Source: Naegleria lovaniensis
Lineage: Eukaryota > Heterolobosea > Eutetramitea > Acrasida > Naegleriidae
Length of the DNA: 64,000 nucleotides
Assembly (NCBI RefSeq): GCF_003324165.1
Contig: NW_025407824.1
Span: 372,001 to 436,000 of the forward strand
Direction: 5' to 3'
Position numbers and translations under genes: made by a program. The notes under the pieces were generated by a model that was not told the origin of the DNA, searched no databases, and worked only from the letters and a program-made list of their open reading frames with translations. Within the stretch, counting starts at the first letter, position 1. Each line of letters begins with the position of its first letter. Positions 42,604-53,075 of the stretch are shown in pieces.

Positions 42604-44844
42604 TCAGTCCTTTTTGCCACCATGAACGAAATAAGTTCTGGGATACAAATCTCGCAACGACTTTTCGTTCCAATCTGCATGCCACCAATTTTGAACAAAA
42701 TCATGGAAAATAATGCGATTCCAAATGTGTTTTGTGAAGTCATAGTGTTTTGGGTTAAACAAAAAGACAAATGGATCAGTATCATAAGAAAAATGAAAAA
42801 TACTATCCACATGCTTCAGGAAGGATCTAAATGCAACATCAGTAGAATAAATAGCATTTCCATTGATGTGATATCTTGTTTGAAGCTGATCTCCTAAATC
42901 ATAATCACCTCTATAATTTGAACCAATATACCAAAAATCAGGTTTTGAAATTGAATATTCTTTGGTAATGGATTTCACTGCATCTAGCCAATTGGGTCTA
43001 ATGGCTCGACAATCAGGTTCCATATAGAAAAAGTGATCATATTCAGAGTAAAATGTTGGATCATGTATCAAATCATAGAATTGATTGGTAGGTCCATTAG
43101 GATACTTGTCTCTATCAGCCGTCAAATCAGCATACTTGAACACAACATTTCTAAAACATTTCAAAATGGGATGTTTCGTTGATCCTGTCGATCCAGCATT
43201 AATTTTCTCGAGAATTTTTTCTTCCAACTTGTCATTACGTTTCTTGTTCGAATAGAAAATTAAATCTGAATCATATTCTTCATCTTGAAACATGTCATTA
43301 CATGGTTCATAATATGGAGTGTTCCAAATTTCAATATTTTGTAATACTGATACCAATTGTCTTTCAATGAATGGAATGACCGTTGCAAATTTCTTCTTCT
43401 TTTCAACGTGAGAAATGTAAGGTTTAGTTCGATCTCCTTTTCTCAAATAAATCACAATTTCATGATCTGGAACACCATCACGATTACCTGGATTTCCCCA
43501 TAATCTCACATCTTTTTCACATGTAATTCCTGCTTTGTGAATATGAAGTGAAAAGATGGATTGATCTTGTCGATGATTGGCAAGACTTGAACCAGGTGGT
43601 GTAATACACTTCTCGTCCCATGCACATTCCAAAGTAGGAATTAATACATTTCGATAGGAATACGCTCCTCGAATATAACCTTGAATTCCACCGCTACACA
43701 TTTCTTTCGAATGATAGTCTGCACGTTTCAAATTCAAATAATTGAAACTTCCGTCGTGTGTTAATTCACCAACAGTACCACAACATTTCCAAGAAGTATG
43801 CAAACCTTCTTGTACAACATGAAAATGTCCTTTTTTCAGAAGAATATCTTCCACTCGATCGAGTCGATTCCATAATTCTACTCCTGAATCAAGGAAAATA
43901 ATCGATGGAAATCTTTGAAGAGCGAGATACATGGCAAGAGGTTTCCAAGCAAAAGTAATTAAATTTCTAAAATGATCTGGCAATAAATCGAAATGGATGG
44001 GTACCAATTCTACATTTTTCCATGTTTTAACTTGGTCACGTTGTTCTTGTGTGAGACCCAAATCATAGACAAGAATGGGTCTATTTTCTGAAGTGGTCAC
44101 ACTGTTCCATACCAACCAATAATTCGATCGCATTTGAGATTTGAATGTTTGACCAATTTTTGTAATAGTTTTATCATTGGGATGAGTGGGAGGAGAGGCA
44201 ACTTGTGGATTAATTTGTTGAGTGTTGACCTTGTTGTTACTATAGAGTCTGTGAATGGAACCAACAAAATTTTCTAATCGATCAAAATAATCTCTTGAGG
44301 TGGCAGTGACAATGTGAGGAACTCCGAAATTAATTGGATCTCTATTCACTCCATTTCTCAAATGATGATTCATTTCTTCTTGTGAAACCATAAATTTCAA
44401 AATGTTCCACATTTCACTCTTATCTTTTGATTTAAATTGATGTTGTGCAAATCCTTTCCAATCACTTGCATATGGACATGGTTTCTCAATGACCTTTTCA
44501 ATAATCACACCTTGTTTAATGACTTGAGGAGAGTCCACTTGTTGTTTCTTCTTTAAATCCTCTTCGTGGGGTTTCTTCTTTAAATCCTCTTCGTGGAGAA
44601 TATCCTCTCGTATGTCTGATGCTACTTTTGCCACAGAAGTACTAGTACCAGAAGTTGTTGTTGTGGTTGTTGTTTCGGATGATGAACTTCTTGTATGTGT
44701 GCTCCACATCATTAACAAAATTAAATTCAAAAAAATAGAAGCAATTAGAATGAAGAGAATCAATCGACTGGTCATGGTGTTGGATCCAAGATGAAATATC
44801 AGGTTCTTGGTCGGAGAATAACGAGATTGGTCTAACATTGGCAT
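42604..44844 (-). CDS. Type II membrane protein with two glycosyltransferase-like domains
   Basis: Start chosen at ATG 44844 after nine A, 746 residues. The frame is open further upstream, but an earlier ATG (44967) would leave only 41 bp to the divergent neighbour. A short cytosolic tail precedes a membrane helix (LILFILIASIFLNLILLMMW) and a Ser/Thr stalk with a KKK/HEEDL repeat. The first lumenal domain resembles the DUF1647 class (PHIVTATSRDYFDRLENFVG, ILVYDLGLT, FAWKPLAMYLALQ, IFLDSGVELW). The second resembles a bacterial-type GT (FFYMEPDCRAIRPNWLDAV, HINGNAIYS). Each has a putative metal/sugar motif (LDSG; EPDC). Glycan substrate unknown; Golgi location inferred from topology. Confidence 0.7.
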   Translation of the reverse strand: MPMLDQSRYSPTKNLIFHLGSNTMTSRLILFILIASIFLNLILLMMWSTHTRSSSSETTTTTTTSGTSTSVAKVASDIREDILHEEDLKKKPHEEDLKKKQQVDSPQVIKQGVIIEKVIEKPCPYASDWKGFAQHQFKSKDKSEMWNILKFMVSQEEMNHHLRNGVNRDPINFGVPHIVTATSRDYFDRLENFVGSIHRLYSNNKVNTQQINPQVASPPTHPNDKTITKIGQTFKSQMRSNYWLVWNSVTTSENRPILVYDLGLTQEQRDQVKTWKNVELVPIHFDLLPDHFRNLITFAWKPLAMYLALQRFPSIIFLDSGVELWNRLDRVEDILLKKGHFHVVQEGLHTSWKCCGTVGELTHDGSFNYLNLKRADYHSKEMCSGGIQGYIRGAYSYRNVLIPTLECAWDEKCITPPGSSLANHRQDQSIFSLHIHKAGITCEKDVRLWGNPGNRDGVPDHEIVIYLRKGDRTKPYISHVEKKKKFATVIPFIERQLVSVLQNIEIWNTPYYEPCNDMFQDEEYDSDLIFYSNKKRNDKLEEKILEKINAGSTGSTKHPILKCFRNVVFKYADLTADRDKYPNGPTNQFYDLIHDPTFYSEYDHFFYMEPDCRAIRPNWLDAVKSITKEYSISKPDFWYIGSNYRGDYDLGDQLQTRYHINGNAIYSTDVAFRSFLKHVDSIFHFSYDTDPFVFLFNPKHYDFTKHIWNRIIFHDFVQNWWHADWNEKSLRDLYPRTYFVHGGKKD
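44545..44596 (-). repeat. 27-bp tandem duplication in coding stalk
   Basis: Two near-identical copies (period 27) encode repeated HEEDLKKK(P) in the stalk region of the glycosyltransferase-like protein. It is in frame. Confidence 0.85.
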
Positions 44845-45008
44845 TTTTTTTTGACTTGACTTTTCTGGATGATGACAAGTGGCGTCATCATGTTTTGTTT
44901 CATTCATCAACTGGAGAGACCCACAGAGGTTGTTGTTATTTGAGATTTTGATATCACACAACGACATTTTCGTAGAATGTTTCTTACACAAACTCTTCAA
45001 GTAAAAAA

Positions 45009-45681
45009 ATGAGTGGAACACTTGAAAGCAACAACAACCACACGGATGATCATCCGACAACAGCAACAACAGATTCAGTGTTACATTCTCCGACCGAAGT
45101 GAGGACACCTTCAGAGCCATCATCACAAAATAATGTCCATGCTTTGAAATCTTCAATCTCTGATTTGGCATTTGGATTTGAATCAATATTTAGACCAGAA
45201 TTTGATTCTGTTTGTTCTCATCTTCAAGAATTAATGTATGTGTTTATTTTAATATTCCAAAAAAATTATAATTGTGATGATGAAAATCATTCACAATATT
45301 TGGAATTAATATTGGGGTGATGAACAATTTTGCAATATTGATTCTAAAATGTTAATGATGAAATTTTGATCAAAACTTAAAATTTTAAAGTCGATCACAA
45401 CAAATCATTGGAGATTTATTGAAAGAAGGCAATACTGCCATGTCATCTGTTCCACACATGAAAGAAATTCAAGAAGTGGTATGTTTTAACACCATTTATA
45501 TGGACTCCCAATTCGAACACAACATGTATTTGTTGAACTAATAATTTTATTTCGCAACTATACTTAGCTTTCGCACATGCCTTCTTATATCAACAAGTTG
45601 CATTCCATAAAACAAGATATGCATCAAATTCAAGACAAAACTCACAAAATGAAAATTAGATCCGACAAGTTGCTGAAATAA
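45009..45681 (+). CDS. Snapin/Pallidin-family subunit (BLOC-1/BORC type), three exons
   Basis: Exons: 45009-45235, 45391-45478 and 45568-45681; 142 residues, introns 155 and 89 nt. ATG at 45009 follows seven A. The assembled sequence, after a Thr/Ser-rich start, reads GFESIFRPEFDSVCSHLQEL, then IRSQQIIGDLLKEGN, then LSHMPSYINKLHSIKQDM and DKTHKMKIRSDKLLK. This matches the coiled-coil pattern of Snapin and Pallidin, subunits of BLOC-1/BORC that drive lysosome-related organelle traffic. Pallidin and Snapin share this fold; I cannot separate them from sequence alone. It starts 164 bp from the glycosyltransferase gene in the opposite direction. Confidence 0.72.
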
Positions 45682-45728
45682 TCGACGAATAAAAATTGTA
45701 AATAAATTTATCATGTACACGATAATTC

Positions 45729-48308
45729 TTAACAACTGTCATGCAACAAATCTTCATTCTTTCTTCGTATCCAATTGATGGCACTGCCTGCCTTAAACCA
45801 CTCAATTTGTGTTTCATTCATCGTGTGTTGTAGTGGAATTTGAATTTGTGGTTTTCCTTTAACTGTTAAAGTTAATTTTGAGTTTGGTGACAAAGTTGTT
45901 ACTCCAGTAATGGAAATGATATCAGTCTCAGGATTAATAAGATCATAATCCGATGGATTTACAAAAGTTAAAGGTAAAATACCTTGCTTTTTCAAATTTG
46001 TTTCGTGAATACGCGCAAAGCTCTTTGTAATGATTGCCTTGCAACCAAGGAATCGAGGTTGAAGAGCTGCATGTTCTCTTGCACTGCCTTCTCCATAATT
46101 TTCTTCTCCAATCACAATCCAAGATGTTTTGTGTTCTCTTTGGTACTGTTTTGCAACTTCAGGAACAGTATCTTCTTTTCCTGTGAAGATATTCTTGACA
46201 CAATTAATCTTGTTGTTCATGGCATTCTGAGATGGACATGATAAAAATTCATGTTTTTAAAACATGCTAGAAGATCAACCATTTGTACTTACCATAGCTC
46301 CAATAAGAGTACAGTTACTAATATTTTCTAAATGACCCTTATAGTTCAACCATTTACCTGCAGGTGAAATGTGGTCAGTCGTACATTTTCCTGCAACCTT
46401 AATGAGAACTGGTAGATCAATAAAGTCGTTCTTGTTCCATGCCTCGAAAGGTTTTAAGAACTGCAGTCGATCACTCTTCGGGTCAATGTTGATGGTTACT
46501 TTTTTACGTTCTTGTAAAGGAAGTGGTTCCAAATATGGTGACAAGTTCAGTGAAGATCTTTCAAATCCTCTTGATGGTAACTCTTCGCTTTGAGGAGAAG
46601 TGAATTTGAATTCCTTTCCATCTGAACCAATCAAAGAATCAGTGAGTGGATTAAAATCAATTCTACCAGCAAAGGCCATGGACATGACCAACATGGGAGA
46701 AGTTAAAAAGTGAGAGGTCAATAAATTTCCATCGTTTCTGCCTGTGAAGTTTCTATTAAAAGATGAAACAATGGAATTCTTCTTTCCTTTATGGTCGGTT
46801 CTATTCCATTGACCAATACAAGGTCCACAAGCATTTGCTAAAATTTTAGCACCAACTTGTTCAAATATTTCTAACAAACCATCTCTCTTCATGGTTGCAA
46901 ATATTTGTTCTGATCCTGGACTGATAAAGAGTTGAGATTTGCTCTTCAAGCCATGTGCAAGAGCTTGTTTTGCAATAGAGGCAGCACTTGTTAAATCTTG
47001 ATAGGAACTATTGGTACAAGAGCCAATCAATGCTGCAGATAGTTCAGGAGCATATTCATGCACTTTGACTTGTTCTGCAAATTGAGAAAGAGAGAATGAA
47101 CGATCAGGAGTAGCTGGACCATTAATCATTGGTTCCAATTCATTCAAGTTGATTTCAATCACTTGATCGTATGTTGCACCTTCATCTGCCTTCAAATAGT
47201 CTGCATATTCATCTGCCTGATCCGCAATGGATGCACGATTGGTTGCTCTCAAATATCTTGACATGGCTCTAGTATAGGGAAATATGGAAGTGGTTGCACC
47301 AACCTCAGCACCCATATTACAAATAGTGGCCATACCTGTACATGATAACGAATGCACACCTTCACCGAAATATTCAATAATGTATCCAGTACCACCCTTC
47401 ACGGTCAACATTCCAGTTAACTTTAAAATCACATCTTTAGCACTGGTCCATTCATTCAATGTTCCAGTCAATTTGACACCCAGAATCTTGGGACGTTTTA
47501 ATTCCCAAGGAATGGCGCTCATGACATCTACGGCATCAGCACCACCAACACCAATCGCAATCATTCCCAAGCCTCCAGCGTTGGGTGTATGGCTATCACA
47601 TCCGACCATCATTCCTCCAGGAAAAGCATAGTTTTCTAAAACAATTTGATGAATAATTCCTGAACCTGGATTCCAGAAACCTAATCCTAACGCCTGAGAT
47701 GCAGATTCTAGGAAATTAAACACTTCACCACTCTCTTCAAAGGCTTTTTCAACATCTTTTTTTGCAAGAGTTTCCTTTTTCTGAGATATGGTACTACTCT
47801 CCAATGATCCTTCACCAACAATTAAGTGATCGCAATGAACAGTTGTTGGAGTTTGTGTCTTGGGTAATCCTGTAGTCAAAAATTGTAAAATGGCTGTTTG
47901 AGCACTTGCATCTTGCAAAGCAACTCGATCTGGACGAAATGGTAGATAACTATCCTTGGTACTGGCATTAAATGATTTAGCAACAAGATCCTTTGCTTTT
48001 TCGTAGTCATAAATGTGGGCTTTTAGAATTTTCTGGGCATAGGTCAAGGCTTGTGATTGGTCTTGTTTCAATCGTTCATAAATTATTTTTTGGGCCTTTA
48101 ACGTTTCTTCCACATCGTATTTCGGTGGTAAAGTGGATGAAGACGAGGTACTACTATTGCTGCTCGTTGATGTGGTAGACAATGATGAAAATCGAATATT
48201 TTGATGACTTGATAATTGTTGATTCATAACGGAGCTATTGCTTCGGAGCTTTGTGTGTAAACCAAGTGATGATTGAATCACTTTTGATGAAGTACTCGTC
48301 TTTAACAT
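45729..48308 (-). CDS. ACO2: Mitochondrial aconitate hydratase
   Basis: Exons are 46293-48308 and 45729-46226; 837 residues with a 66-nt phase-0 intron (CTATG|GTAAGT, CATCTCAG). Aconitase isomerises citrate to isocitrate in the matrix. Iron-sulfur ligands are visible in GSCTNSSY and in NACGPCIGQW. Other signatures are CDHLIVGEG, GGMMVGCDSHTPNAGGLGM, NRNFTGRNDG and, in exon 2, GEENYGEGSAREHAALQPR. The first ~60 residues are Ser/Thr-rich with basic residues and no acid, fitting a long matrix-targeting presequence; that explains a length above the usual ~780. Mitochondrial over cytosolic (IRP-type) identity follows from family similarity. Confidence 0.97.
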
Positions 48309-48479
48309 TCTGGAATTTATCAGAGAAAAGTTTCAATTCTACTTGAATGCAACGAAACGAAAAGGATCAATTGCTGCGAATTTTTTTCTTGATTCTCGGG
48401 GAATTTCAAATAAAATAGAAAGCATGCTGTTTTTGTCAAAGACACGAAATGCATCGTCACAGTCTGAAATTTATTCGTC

Positions 48480-50516
48480 TCAGAGCAATCGATCACACTC
48501 CATGAATCCAAAACGTTCAGCAAAAGTGCTTCCGATATCAATCTCTGAGCTTGACTTGAGGCCTTCCATTAATAAAGTTTGTTGAACGATAATTTCTTCG
48601 AATTTAGTCCATTCGCTCAAGTGCTGCTGAAATAAGAATTTGTTAATTTCCATGTCTTTGCTTGAGCACTTTGAGCTTAATCTAATCATGTTGAGCAATT
48701 GAAGAGTGTGTCCCCACTGATCTACTTTGTGTTTGTTTTCAAATAATTGTAAAGCTTTGTGGAAGAAGCATTCCAAAAAGTGTCTGATAACTGATCCTTC
48801 ATTTCTAAAAATCACTTCCATGAATAGAATACAGTAAATGTTGTGGAAAACGTTGCAATGGTTATAAGTAAAAAAGTATTCAGTTAAAATGGAAATCATT
48901 TGGTTGGTTTCAAATGGATACAATTGGAATACGGATTTCTCAATACAATCCAAATATGAAAAGTGAACGACAAACGTAATTAAATAAACCAGTTCTAATC
49001 TCAGAGCAGTAAACCTGCTTTTAACAGAATAAGCTGAAAATTGAACCCCATATTGATAAGTTCGCATGTTGTAGTCATCAACAAGAAGAAAAGTCAAAAA
49101 AGTGAACCGTTTTTCGAGAAGAGTTTTCAAAAGCTTGAAATGAAAATTTGTCACAGTATCCAATGCCGAATTACTTGTTTCTCTAACTAAATTGTTGAGT
49201 AACTGAAGATATTCTACAGCTTGTTCATAAGACTCTCGTTTTTTTACAACATCCAACCATTGATCGATTACTTTTGAAAATAATGACTCTTGAAGTTTTT
49301 GGAACATCAATCCAAAATTGTGGTCTTGTAGTAATCTAATAGCTAACTGCCAAATTTCTACAAAATAACTAGTTTCAGTAAGCTTCCAGTATGAACTTTG
49401 TGCGCAAAAGTACTCAACAAATTTGAGCCTGTCATCCTCAATCCTTGTAGAGACGGAAACAGCTTCAGTTAGCAGATACAACACCAAGCCAGTGTTGGAA
49501 GAAATAAAGGGGAAAAGGTTGTTGGACTGAATATTTGTGAAAACTCGAGTTCTGTACATAACGTAAAGCTGTTTGATAAGCTTTACAACCAACTCGTCGT
49601 GAAAGTAATGTCCAGAGCCAAACGACTTGCAAAGCTCCTTCAGGGTGATAGTAAGGTTCATACAAATTAGCTCTTCAAAAGGACCTGAAGATGTAAATAT
49701 GATGTGAACAAGCTTTTCTCCCATCATCAATGTGTCTTTTTTCGCTATCCCGATTGAAAGAGGGTCTGTTACAACCTTTAAGAGCTTAATGAAATTGTCA
49801 TCACTTGCACTGAATACATTAGTCATTTTCTTATTTACAACTGGGTTTTCAAGAGAGAGAAGGCGTAAAATTAAGGATTCAATGTTTTTAGTTTCATTTT
49901 CAGCTTGAAAAGTCAATTGTTGGTGCACATGCTTAGAATCTAGAGTTGGTGCTGACGAAATATGAGGTAAAGAGCTTGTTTTGGATGGAAAAGTGGAAGA
50001 CAGATTGTGAGTAGATGGAGAGACATTCTCCTTATTATTGATGTTTAGAAACAGATCCAATCCATTTACAATGGCCGATTTTGTTGATTGTGGTTGGGTA
50101 TGAGCCTTGGGAGTGGCGTGTTGTTTTTCGAGAGTTTTTCTTGGTGAAGAGATGCTAAAAGTTTGGTCCATATGGATTGGTGTAGAGGTTGTGTTTCTTA
50201 GTTGATTTATCTTGTTGCTATTGTGCTGCTGGAGTCTTGTTTGTGTTTTGATTGGAGTGAGCACTTGTTTGAAATCTGAATACTGTTGTTGGGTTGATGA
50301 AGATGTGCTGTTCGTCGCTGTTTGAACACGAGTATTGTGGTTGGCTGGCTTTGGGGTACCAGTGGTCATCATTATTGGGGAATTGAAAGCTTTATGAGAG
50401 TTTTGGGAAATAGATGATTGATGTTGCTCTACAGGTGTATTTGTAGAGGGAGTTATCCGTGAAGATGTTGTTTGATGGTGATGCACAACAGACACTGGAT
50501 TATATTTACTGGTCAT
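48480..50516 (-). CDS. Helical-repeat protein, possibly SAPS-like (PP6 regulatory)
   Basis: A single exon of 678 residues from ATG at 50516. The first ~210 residues are disordered (Gln/Ser/Thr-rich with TP motifs, e.g. SISSPRKTL, likely phosphorylation sites). From ~215 onward the protein is all alpha-helical, with HEAT/ARM-like periodicity (NIESLILRLLSLENPVVNKK, LTITLKELCKSFG). Its late segment (RLELVYLITFVV, YCILFMEVIF with HNI between) resembles the SAPS family that docks PP6/Sit4 phosphatase. The resemblance is weak; another ARM-type scaffold is equally possible. The start faces the P450 gene across 549 bp. Confidence 0.55.
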   Translation of the reverse strand: MTSKYNPVSVVHHHQTTSSRITPSTNTPVEQHQSSISQNSHKAFNSPIMMTTGTPKPANHNTRVQTATNSTSSSTQQQYSDFKQVLTPIKTQTRLQQHNSNKINQLRNTTSTPIHMDQTFSISSPRKTLEKQHATPKAHTQPQSTKSAIVNGLDLFLNINNKENVSPSTHNLSSTFPSKTSSLPHISSAPTLDSKHVHQQLTFQAENETKNIESLILRLLSLENPVVNKKMTNVFSASDDNFIKLLKVVTDPLSIGIAKKDTLMMGEKLVHIIFTSSGPFEELICMNLTITLKELCKSFGSGHYFHDELVVKLIKQLYVMYRTRVFTNIQSNNLFPFISSNTGLVLYLLTEAVSVSTRIEDDRLKFVEYFCAQSSYWKLTETSYFVEIWQLAIRLLQDHNFGLMFQKLQESLFSKVIDQWLDVVKKRESYEQAVEYLQLLNNLVRETSNSALDTVTNFHFKLLKTLLEKRFTFLTFLLVDDYNMRTYQYGVQFSAYSVKSRFTALRLELVYLITFVVHFSYLDCIEKSVFQLYPFETNQMISILTEYFFTYNHCNVFHNIYCILFMEVIFRNEGSVIRHFLECFFHKALQLFENKHKVDQWGHTLQLLNMIRLSSKCSSKDMEINKFLFQQHLSEWTKFEEIIVQQTLLMEGLKSSSEIDIGSTFAERFGFMECDRLL

Positions 50517-51065
50517 GATGCGTAGGAAAGCCTACAGCAAACAATTTAAATATTACGGAAGAGCTACGGAAGGATCGGATGAAAATTGCTCTCTTCTAAA
50601 ATCACTACTTCATAAAGACCTTCAATGTAGTTTGTGTTGCTCTTCGTATTTACAATTCAGAAATGTACGGAATAATCAAATCTGCGAGCTGATGATTGAT
50701 TCACTTTTTTTTTTGTTTGAACCTTGCCCGTCGATCTCTTGTACTGTGGGCAAGCTCGAGCGATTTTATTATTTATTGAACATTTATTTTTTGTTCGAAT
50801 AACGGTCGGTCCAAGCGGGAAGTATTTTCTTGTTATTGCTTTTAACAAGTGAATTAAAGAGAGGTCCATTATGTTGAGGTTTTGATATCGTAAAACGATA
50901 GAGGTTCTAAATGATGGAGCTCCTCTCGCATCTCCTTTTTTAACGTCGCACCAATCGCAATTGGATTTTGTATTGAGATAACTCCAATATTAGGTGAGGA
51001 CAAACAACTCTCATTCAAAAAAAAACACCAACTCTGTTCAACACGCCACGACAAGTATTGAAGCC
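50517..51065. other. Divergent intergenic region before the P450
   Basis: Short frames exist here (for example from the ATG at 50515) but they are not family-like and lack organism-typical composition. An A-rich run at about 51019-51027 lies 40 bases upstream of the chosen P450 start. Confidence 0.45.
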
Positions 51066-52948
51066 ATGCGTTCATCCAGAAAGTTATTTGATCCTCTCCT
51101 TTCTTTCCGGAAATCCTCATTGGCAAATTCAACAGTGTTTGAACGTGTTACAAAACAAGCTCAATTCCATACATGTCTCAATGTCATGAATTTTGAAAGA
51201 GACAAGTCCAAGCAAAGAGAAGCACTGACTGGAACCCTTTCGTCAGAGAATATCTCTTCTACGACTTGCCCATTTCATTCCGTGGAAAGGAACCATCCAA
51301 TGACCATCACCTCTCATGAAAGCACCTCATCTCAACCACATGTTTTGAAAACCCAAAAGACCTATGAAGAAATTCCAGGCCCTAACGAATTACCATTTTT
51401 CGGTTCATGGTTTTCCTTCTTGAAACATGCTAAAAACACAAGTCCATTCTTTTTAGAGTTGTGTGAAAAGTATGGAGATATGGTTCGAGTGACTGCCTTG
51501 GGACATAAAATGTTGATCTTGGCTAATCCACACATGATTGGAGATTTATTCAAAGTAGAAGATAAAAGATCACCTTTAAATAGTGTTCGCTTTTACAAGG
51601 ATCAGAGAGGAATGGAATTGTCTTCGGTTGAAATGAAATACGATGAAGATTGGAATTCAGTTCGTCAACTCTATAACATTGCCATGAAACCTGAATTTGT
51701 TGAGAAAGTTTCAGTACCTCAATTAACTGAATTGAATGGAGAGTTTTTGAGAAGAATGATCAAGTATTTACACAAGACTCAAGATGGAAACATAGACACC
51801 TATCGATTGTTGAATGGTGTCGATGCTATTTCAAGATATGGATTTGATGCTGTTTTGAAAGTGTTTCTTGGAGTGACAATGACCGATGACCTGGTTCAAT
51901 CGTTCCCTTTCAATGTTGCAGATTTTGTGAACTATTCAGTGAGAGGACTTGATCTAGCAGTTCGATTAGACTCTAAACCTGCCATTTACAAGTATTTTAA
52001 AACCGCTGAATTCAAAGAATTAGAAATGGTCTTTGATCGTTCGTTCGAATACGCAAGATATTGTATGGCACGATTCAAAGACAATCCAAGTGGAAAGCCA
52101 CGTTTTGTAGAGCTTTTACAAGAACGTGCCAAAGACCTTCCAAATGCTCAAGCAAAAGTTGAAAGTGTCATGATTGCCTTTTTACAAGCTGCTGTGGACA
52201 TTACGATGAGAATCATGACCCATGTCATGTATCGAATGGCCCATCACACAGAGTATCAAGAAAAGCTGTATGAAGAATGTGTACAGATCTTTGGAGAACC
52301 AACCATGGATGAAATCACTTCTGAGCATGGTTTAGAAATTACAGCTGAACAATACAAGAAATTGAAACATGTGAAACATTTTCTTGAAGAAACTTTACGA
52401 TTGAATTCTTTTGCTTACATGACACAAGGTAGAATATTGAATCAAGATCGAGAAATTGGAGGTTATTTAATTCCAAAAGATACACAAATATTGATCATGC
52501 AAAGATATGCTACTTTGAGAGATGAATTTTGTCCAAGAGGAACCGAGTTTATTCCTGAACGACATGAGAAGGGATCTCCATTGGCCATGAAGAGTAATTA
52601 TGTTTCAGTTCCATTCGGAGTTGGTAAGTTGAAAGTTATTGTGTGCAAATTGGAATATTGATGCTGTTGGTGTTGTGTTCAAATTGGAATGACTCTTGTA
52701 TGAACTCAATGAATTCAGGTGCCAGAAAATGTCCTGGTTCTCGAATTGCAACCACTGAATTACACTTTGGAATTATTAATTTGGTTCGTCACTTTAAACT
52801 CTCTCATGAAAACCCTCAAGTATTTCCAGAATCATCGTTTGATCAAGCCTTACTATATATTGATCTCAACAAACATCCTCTTTACTTGACACCTCGAGAT
52901 CATGTCAAGGAATATATGAAATCAGTCAAGATGAACAACAACTATTGA
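51066..52948 (+). CDS. Cytochrome P450, mitochondrial-type candidate
   Basis: Exons are 51066-52623 and 52719-52948, 595 residues; a 95-nt phase-1 intron (GTTG|GTAAGT, GAATTCAG) splits the heme loop. After joining, FGVGARKCPGSR is intact, with the heme-ligand Cys at ~524. The proximal K-helix motif EETLR and an I-helix AAVDIT (A-A/G-x-D/E-T/S) are visible. The N terminus (MRSSRKLFDPLLSFRKSS) is basic and lacks a membrane anchor, so mitochondrial import fits better than ER anchoring. That would place it near the CYP11/CYP27 mitochondrial clan, needing adrenodoxin-type electron transfer. Substrate unknown; sterol oxidation is a guess. The start is the first ATG after a GTG-opened frame. Confidence 0.88.
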
Positions 52949-53075
52949 GTGTGTTATTAAATATATTTTTACAAATTATTATTTTCTTTGAAATGTTGGG
53001 TGTGATTACAATCATTGGAATTATAATCATGGATTAAAAAGACCTTCTTCATTCACAACAAGAAAAAAATAGTGG

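Noticed and set aside
50515-50802. Plus-strand frame of 95 codons with several Cys
   Set aside because: Overlaps the start codon of the minus-strand gene, has no family-like segment and unusual composition for this genome.
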